Part shown: one piece after another, positions 60,033 through 64,000 of the stretch
Layout: each line of letters starts with the position of its first letter
How positions within the stretch are numbered: position 1 is the stretch's first letter
The notes under the pieces: generated by a model
Databases searched by the model: none
What the model was told of the DNA's origin: nothing
Seen by the model: the letters and a program-made list of their open reading frames with translations, nothing else
NCBI RefSeq assembly: GCF_002243515.1
Contig: NZ_CP022657.1
Location: 1,913,001-1,977,000 of the forward strand
Source: Tumebacillus algifaecis
Lineage (GTDB): Bacteria > Bacillota > Bacilli > Tumebacillales > Tumebacillaceae
Direction: 5' to 3'
DNA length: 64,000 bases
Position numbers and translations under genes: made by a program

Positions 60033-60755
60033 ATGGAGCAAATGAAGAACCCCAAGATTTTGGTGGTCGATGATGAGGAGCGCATCCGTCGTCTGGTGCG
60101 CATGTACTTAGAGCGCAACGCATTTGAAGTCGAAGAGGCGGAAGATGGTCAGGAGGCGTTGGACAAGGCGCTGGAAAACCAATACTCCCTGATCGTGCTC
60201 GACTTGATGCTTCCGGGCATGGACGGTCGTGATGTCTGTGCCGCTTTGCGCCAGCAGAACAACGAGACTCCGATCATCATGCTGACCGCAGCAGGTGATG
60301 AGATGAGTCGCATCCACGGGTTTGAACTGGGGGCGGATGACTATGTGGTCAAACCGTTCTCGCCGCGCGAACTGGTGATGCGCGTCAAATCCTTGCTCAA
60401 ACGCGCCATGCAAGCGACCGACAAAGAAGCGCCGGCATCTGTCTCTTCCGTTTTGACATTCAAAAGCTTGACGATCAACTTGGATTCGCGTCGCGTGCTC
60501 TGCGATGGGGAAGAAGTGTCTTTGACTCCAAAAGAATACGAACTGCTCTGTTACTTAGCACAGCGTCCGGAGAAAGTGTTCTCGCGTGAAGAACTGCTGC
60601 GCGATGTCTGGAACTACCAGTTCTACGGGGATCAGCGCACCGTCGATACGCATATCAAGCGCTTGCGTGAAAAACTGGGCAAGGCGTCGGAGCAGGCGGC
60701 CACGATGATCGTCACCGTCTGGGGTGTCGGATATAAATTTGAGGTGGCCGAGTGA
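60033..60755 (+). CDS. resD: Two-component response regulator ResD
   Basis: 240 residues. The receiver domain has the acidic pair D13/D14, phospho-acceptor D57 and the VVKPF lysine. The OmpR-type winged helix (about 140-238) includes SLTPKEYELLCYLAQRPEKVFSREELL. In Bacillus ResDE controls genes of aerobic and anaerobic respiration, including resA. ATG 60033 follows AAGGGAG; GTG 60024 is too close to that site. It overlaps resE. Confidence 0.94.
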   Translation: MEQMKNPKILVVDDEERIRRLVRMYLERNAFEVEEAEDGQEALDKALENQYSLIVLDLMLPGMDGRDVCAALRQQNNETPIIMLTAAGDEMSRIHGFELGADDYVVKPFSPRELVMRVKSLLKRAMQATDKEAPASVSSVLTFKSLTINLDSRRVLCDGEEVSLTPKEYELLCYLAQRPEKVFSREELLRDVWNYQFYGDQRTVDTHIKRLREKLGKASEQAATMIVTVWGVGYKFEVAE

Positions 60756-62509
60756 TTCGCAACAGCGTTACAGGTAAGCTTTGGCTGACGATTATCGGAC
60801 TCTTTACCGTCGTATTGCTGTTGCTCTCGATCTTCTTAGAACAATTGTTTGACTCTTACTTTTTCCAGACGGAACAAGATCGCTTGCAGATCCGCACACA
60901 TCATATGGCCGATGTGATCGTCAACTACTCACAGGATGTGGCAATGGTAGTCTTGCAGGAGTTGGCCTTGGAGGAGAGCGCGCTGGTCAGGTTGGTGCAA
61001 CCGCCAGATAGCGATTATCTGATCGCTAAGCTCTCAATCAAGCAACTTGAGCAATTGCGCACGGGAAACACGGTGATCGAACGCGGTTATTCACCGACCT
61101 GGGACCCGGACGCAAGCCAGAAAGATCTTAGCTTCTGGGTGCTTCAGCCGCTGATCAATCGTGGTCAGATCGGCGGTCTACTCTATGTCGTGCAGCCGAT
61201 CTCAGCCTCGACCGCGATGGAGAAAGTGCAGGATCTGTTGTTCTTCTCGGCTGGGATTGCCATCGTGCTCGCGACCGGGCTCGCGTTTGTCGTTTCGCGC
61301 AACTTGTCCATTCCGATCGTACAGATGAACAAGATTGCAGAGCGCATGATGCAGGGAGATTTTAGCGGGAAAGTACAAGTCCTCACCGGAGACGAGGTGG
61401 GTCGGCTCGGACTGACGGTGAACACGCTCGCCCACAAGCTTGAAGAGAACATCGACGATCTGGAGCGAGAAAAAGAACAGCTCGCCTCGATCATCACGTC
61501 GATGAGTGATGGAGTGATTTCAGCCGATCTCAACGGTGCGATCACATTGGCCAACCCCCCGGCCCGCCGCTACATCCGCGCACAGCAGATGGCCGAAATC
61601 GGTCATCCCTCCGATAAGCAATTGCCAAAAGATTTGTACGCCTGTGAGCAACAGGTGATGCAGAGCGGTCAAACGCTTATCGATGAGCTGAACTGGCAAG
61701 GCCGGGTGTTGATCGTCACGATGGCGCCGCTCTATGAAAAAGATGGAGATTCGCTACGGGGTGTCGTCGCTGTCTTGCGCGACGTGACCGACGAGCGGGC
61801 GCTCGACAAGATGCGCCGCGACTTTATCGCCAACGTCTCCCATGAGTTGCGCACCCCGCTTGCCATGATGCAAGGTTACTCGGAAGCGTTGCTCGATGAA
61901 TTTGGCGACGATCCTGAGCAGCGCGAGGAGTTGACGAACATCATCCTTGATGAAACGCACCGCATGCGTCGCCTCGTCAACGACCTGCTCGATCTGGCAC
62001 AGTTGGAGTCAGGCCAGTTCCAGATGCACGAAGTTCAGGTCGATATGGGGGTCTTGATCCGTCGCGTGGGGCGCAAATTCTCTACGGTCGCCCATGAACG
62101 CAATGTCACGTTGCACGTCAACGTGCTTCAGAACTCCGACCCGGCGACCGTGCTGGGGGACGCCGACCGTTTGGAACAGGTGTTCACCAACTTGCTCGAC
62201 AATGCGTTCCGCCACACTCCAAAAGGCGGAATGATCACGCTGTCTTTGGCCCGAGAGGATTCATTCTTGCGCATCGGCGTACAGGATACGGGCGAGGGGA
62301 TTCCGCCTGATGACCTGCCCTATATCTGGGATCGTTTCTACAAAGTGGACAAAGCCAGAACGCGGAGCAAAGGCGGCACTGGCATTGGCCTCGCCATCAC
62401 CTATAACATTGTGAAAAGCCATCATGGCGACATCGTCGTGGACAGTGTGATCGGGCAAGGAACTGCCTTTAATGTGCTCTTGCCACGCGATACAGGCGGT
62501 AACGTATAA
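60752..62509 (+). CDS. resE: Sensor histidine kinase ResE
   Basis: 585 residues. Two membrane helices (about 10-30 and 165-185) flank an extracytoplasmic domain, followed by HAMP (about 185-240), PAS (about 245-350), HisKA with the phospho-accepting H364 in SHELRTP, and the HATPase domain with NLLDNAFRH, DTGEGIP and GGTGIGLAI. It senses oxygen limitation or redox state for ResD. The start is GTG 60752, overlapping the resD stop. Confidence 0.94.
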   Translation: MIRNSVTGKLWLTIIGLFTVVLLLLSIFLEQLFDSYFFQTEQDRLQIRTHHMADVIVNYSQDVAMVVLQELALEESALVRLVQPPDSDYLIAKLSIKQLEQLRTGNTVIERGYSPTWDPDASQKDLSFWVLQPLINRGQIGGLLYVVQPISASTAMEKVQDLLFFSAGIAIVLATGLAFVVSRNLSIPIVQMNKIAERMMQGDFSGKVQVLTGDEVGRLGLTVNTLAHKLEENIDDLEREKEQLASIITSMSDGVISADLNGAITLANPPARRYIRAQQMAEIGHPSDKQLPKDLYACEQQVMQSGQTLIDELNWQGRVLIVTMAPLYEKDGDSLRGVVAVLRDVTDERALDKMRRDFIANVSHELRTPLAMMQGYSEALLDEFGDDPEQREELTNIILDETHRMRRLVNDLLDLAQLESGQFQMHEVQVDMGVLIRRVGRKFSTVAHERNVTLHVNVLQNSDPATVLGDADRLEQVFTNLLDNAFRHTPKGGMITLSLAREDSFLRIGVQDTGEGIPPDDLPYIWDRFYKVDKARTRSKGGTGIGLAITYNIVKSHHGDIVVDSVIGQGTAFNVLLPRDTGGNV

Positions 62510-62545
62510 AAAAGTGGTGTTCCTGCAAAGGAACACCACTTTTTT
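62508..62545. terminator. Bidirectional terminator between resE and the second YhcN-like gene
   Basis: AAAAAAGTGGTGTTCC and GGAACACCACTTTTTT form a perfect stem with a TGCAAA loop, usable on both strands. Confidence 0.94.
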
Positions 62546-63122
62546 ACATTTCCGGGATCAGGCGAGAGACGATGTCAGCAATTTCATTTGAGATCGCGGT
62601 CATCGGTTTTCCGTGTTGTATGTCGCGGATCAAAGTGCGTGCCCGCGTGACGGTGTCGAGGTCGGCCGATACCAGGGCACGATAGCCGTCGCCGTTACGT
62701 TCTACCGCTTCTTTGGCCGAAAATTTGATCGAGTCGATCTGTGACCCGGTGATGCTGGGATGCAGATCGAGACCAACCAATGCCATTTTGCCGGCGATCA
62801 ATACGGAGGCATGCTCTACGCCAGGAATTCGGGTCATGATATTCGCTAACGAGTCAGCCTGCTGTTCTGCGCTTTCTTGACCTTGGTTGCCGGCCACTTG
62901 GACCTGTGGGGCGCGCACCGTGTAGTTCGGTTTGTTCGTTTCGCTCACTTGCTTGGGGTTAGGTTTGCGTTCGGCAGGCGTTGTTTTGATCTCCACTTGG
63001 TCGCCTTGTTGCTGTGGCTGCGGTTGTTGTTTAGCAGGGGCAGCTCCTTGGTTGCCGCAGCCGACGAGCGCTAGTGCGGTTAGAATCATGAGCCAACCTT
63101 TGCTTCGAGTGTAAACGTTCAT
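62544..63122 (-). CDS. YhcN/YlaJ-type sporulation lipoprotein (second copy)
   Basis: 192 residues. The lipobox is ALVGC (cysteine near residue 22), followed by a Q/P/K-rich linker (about 25-70) and the YhcN/YlaJ domain (ADSLANIMTRIPGVEHASVLIAGKMALVGLDL). Likely a spore membrane lipoprotein. It shares the fold but little sequence with the protein at 56020. The start at 63120-63122 has GGAGGGAG upstream on the minus strand. Confidence 0.85.
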   Translation of the reverse strand: MNVYTRSKGWLMILTALALVGCGNQGAAPAKQQPQPQQQGDQVEIKTTPAERKPNPKQVSETNKPNYTVRAPQVQVAGNQGQESAEQQADSLANIMTRIPGVEHASVLIAGKMALVGLDLHPSITGSQIDSIKFSAKEAVERNGDGYRALVSADLDTVTRARTLIRDIQHGKPMTAISNEIADIVSRLIPEM

Positions 63123-63243
63123 GTTAAACTCCCTCCTTACAGGGTAGTCTTCCCATTGGAGAATCAGGCTTTTCCTTGAAAATTATAGGGGGAGTGGGGA
63201 ATACTGTTAGGGCAAACAGCTGGCAAAGGAGAACAGGGACGAC

Positions 63244-63408
63244 ATGACATGGGTGTATTATGGCAAATTATTCGACAGTAAATTTCAAGCGGGGTGTCTG
63301 GCGGCGCGATTTCGTGAAGACTGGTGGTCGAACGAATACAAGAGCCCAGAACATGTAGGAATTTACAGAACGAGCAAGGGCCGATACGGCGTGAAATACA
63401 TTAAGTAA
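63244..63408 (+). CDS. 54-residue basic, aromatic-rich small protein
   Basis: Reads MTWVYYGKLFDSKFQAGCLA, then a W-rich middle (EDWWSNEYKS), and ends GRYGVKYIK. It is soluble, rich in Y, W, K and R, with a single cysteine. ATG 63244 is preceded by AAAGGAGA (12 bases) and AGGG (5 bases). I do not know the family. Its even amino-acid pattern makes a chance frame unlikely, but there is no independent support. Confidence 0.55.
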   Translation: MTWVYYGKLFDSKFQAGCLAARFREDWWSNEYKSPEHVGIYRTSKGRYGVKYIK

Positions 63409-63413
63409 ATATT

Positions 63414-63459
63414 GTTTTCACGTGAAACAATTCAAAATATTATACAATATTGTTGAATT
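63414..63459 (+). promoter_or_regulatory. Two overlapping dyad sites upstream of the CoA-binding protein gene
   Basis: GTTTTCACGTGAAACA (63414-63429) differs at two of 16 positions from the ParB-binding parS consensus. It runs into an imperfect 31-base inverted repeat at 63429-63459 (arms AATTCAA / TTGAATT, inner AATATT pairs) that contains TACAAT, a possible -10. It looks like an operator region; the binding proteins are unknown. Confidence 0.4.
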
Positions 63460-63508
63460 ATGTCGGATGAACTTGCGATGAATCGACCGAATGCGAGGAG
63501 AGAGTCTG

Positions 63509-63943
63509 ATGTTTCAAAACCCCACCGATCAGCAACTTGTTGATCTGCTCCAAAACAGCAAAACGATCGCCGTGGTCGGCTTGTCGGGCGACCCCGAGAA
63601 AGCCAGCTATCAAGTGGCCGCTTATGAACAGTCGCAAGGTTATGAAGTAGTGCCGATCAACCCGACAGTCGAATCTGTGTTGGGTCGAAAAGCTCAGCAC
63701 ATCTTGACCGAAGTCGAAGGGCCGATCGATATTGTCAACGTTTTTCGCCGCAGCGGTGAAGTGGCAACCATCGTCGATCAGGCGATCGAAATTGGTGCGA
63801 AGGCGGTCTGGACACAGCTTGATATCGTCGATGAAACAGCGGCGAAAAAAGCGCAGGATGCTGGACTGGTCGTCGTGATGGACAAGTGTTTAAAAGTCGA
63901 GCATCGTAGACTGCTCGGCAAAGAAAACAACGATTCGAAGTAA
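63509..63943 (+). CDS. CoA-binding domain protein (YneT/YccU-like)
   Basis: 144 residues, one Rossmann-like CoA-binding domain: AVVGLSGDPEKASYQVAAY near residues 23-41, then GYEVVPINPT, DIVNVFRR and MDKCLKVEHRRL at the C terminus. The fold is that of succinyl-CoA synthetase alpha-type CoA-binding proteins; the physiological role of the stand-alone family is not known. ATG 63509 follows GAGGAGAG; the frame from 63491 overlaps that site. Confidence 0.88.
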   Translation: MFQNPTDQQLVDLLQNSKTIAVVGLSGDPEKASYQVAAYEQSQGYEVVPINPTVESVLGRKAQHILTEVEGPIDIVNVFRRSGEVATIVDQAIEIGAKAVWTQLDIVDETAAKKAQDAGLVVVMDKCLKVEHRRLLGKENNDSK

Positions 63944-64000
63944 GAATGGGTAAATCGCTCTGGACAAAACGGAAGCCTTCAGTAAAATTGAAAGGTGGAG

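Noticed and set aside
63414-63429. A genuine parS site.
   Set aside because: The left half differs at two of the defined positions from TGTTNCACGTGAAACA, so it is listed only as a parS-like dyad.

Overview
This window is a chromosome segment of an endospore-forming member of the Bacillota. The gene order spoIIM - fur - yqzK - xerD - deoB - pdp - dacF - spoIIAA - spoIIAB - sigF - spoVA - lysA - ribDEAH - scpA - scpB - ytfJ - dacB - spmA - spmB - rluB - resABCDE follows the order of the Bacillus subtilis 200-degree region. It is interrupted by accessory genes and by one tRNA cluster. Moderately GC-rich DNA, frequent GTG and TTG starts, strong Shine-Dalgarno sequences and the family variants suggest an Alicyclobacillaceae relative such as Tumebacillus. 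That placement is inference. I see no insertion sequences, prophage, CRISPR array or rRNA genes.

Layout. Positions 1-5556 hold the end of an unrecognised gene, a convergent Gfo/Idh/MocA oxidoreductase, and a run of PepT-like peptidase, DUF3866 protein, ADP-ribose pyrophosphatase and EndoQ-type nuclease. Positions 5640-13047 hold spoIIM, an RNHCP protein, fur, ald, yqzK, xerD, deoB, pdp and a DUF1540 protein. Positions 13159-22726 hold dacF, recQ, a TetR regulator facing two membrane proteins, a chemoreceptor-like protein, and copA-copZ. Eight tRNA genes lie at 22944-23622. Positions 23755-29200 are accessory: a nuclease/phosphatase-fold protein, an XRE-TPR regulator, a cell-wall-binding-repeat-like protein, a TlpA thioredoxin and a CoA-disulfide reductase-like enzyme. 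Positions 29335-35185 are the forespore block spoIIAA-AB-sigF and spoVAC-AD-AEB-AEA-AF, with an undescribed 48-residue membrane protein where spoVAA-spoVAB would be expected. Positions 35198-36942 are a lysine riboswitch and a frameshifted lysA. Then come small spore or wall genes, a secreted double-HKD phospholipase-D-like protein on the minus strand, a second D,D-carboxypeptidase and a Ktr potassium channel. An FMN riboswitch precedes ribDE-BA-H. The last 17 kb hold an MFS exporter, a membrane protease, scpAB, ytfIJ, dacB-spmAB, rluB, two YhcN-type spore lipoproteins and the resABCDE cytochrome c maturation/redox-sensing operon.

Regulation is unusually readable. I find good matches to sigma-A promoters (fur, tRNA operon, copA, tetR target, lysA, ktrB, rib), a sigma-54 promoter with upstream dyads (ald), and candidate sporulation promoters for sigma-F (PepT-like gene, ytfIJ), sigma-E (spoIIM), sigma-G (dacF, the 48-aa gene, spoVAC, a yhcN-like gene) and sigma-H (spoIIAA). 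All promoter calls are by eye against remembered consensus sequences.

Most interesting observations: (1) the sigma-54 architecture at ald; (2) a one-base deletion in a G run that breaks lysA under an intact lysine riboswitch; (3) a RibBA protein whose GTP cyclohydrolase II half has lost the catalytic motifs but kept the zinc cysteines; (4) the 48-aa forespore membrane miniprotein; (5) a stem that would hide the spoIIM ribosome binding site only in read-through transcripts; (6) a proline-rich peptide gene with a duplicated core-like motif between ribH and an exporter.
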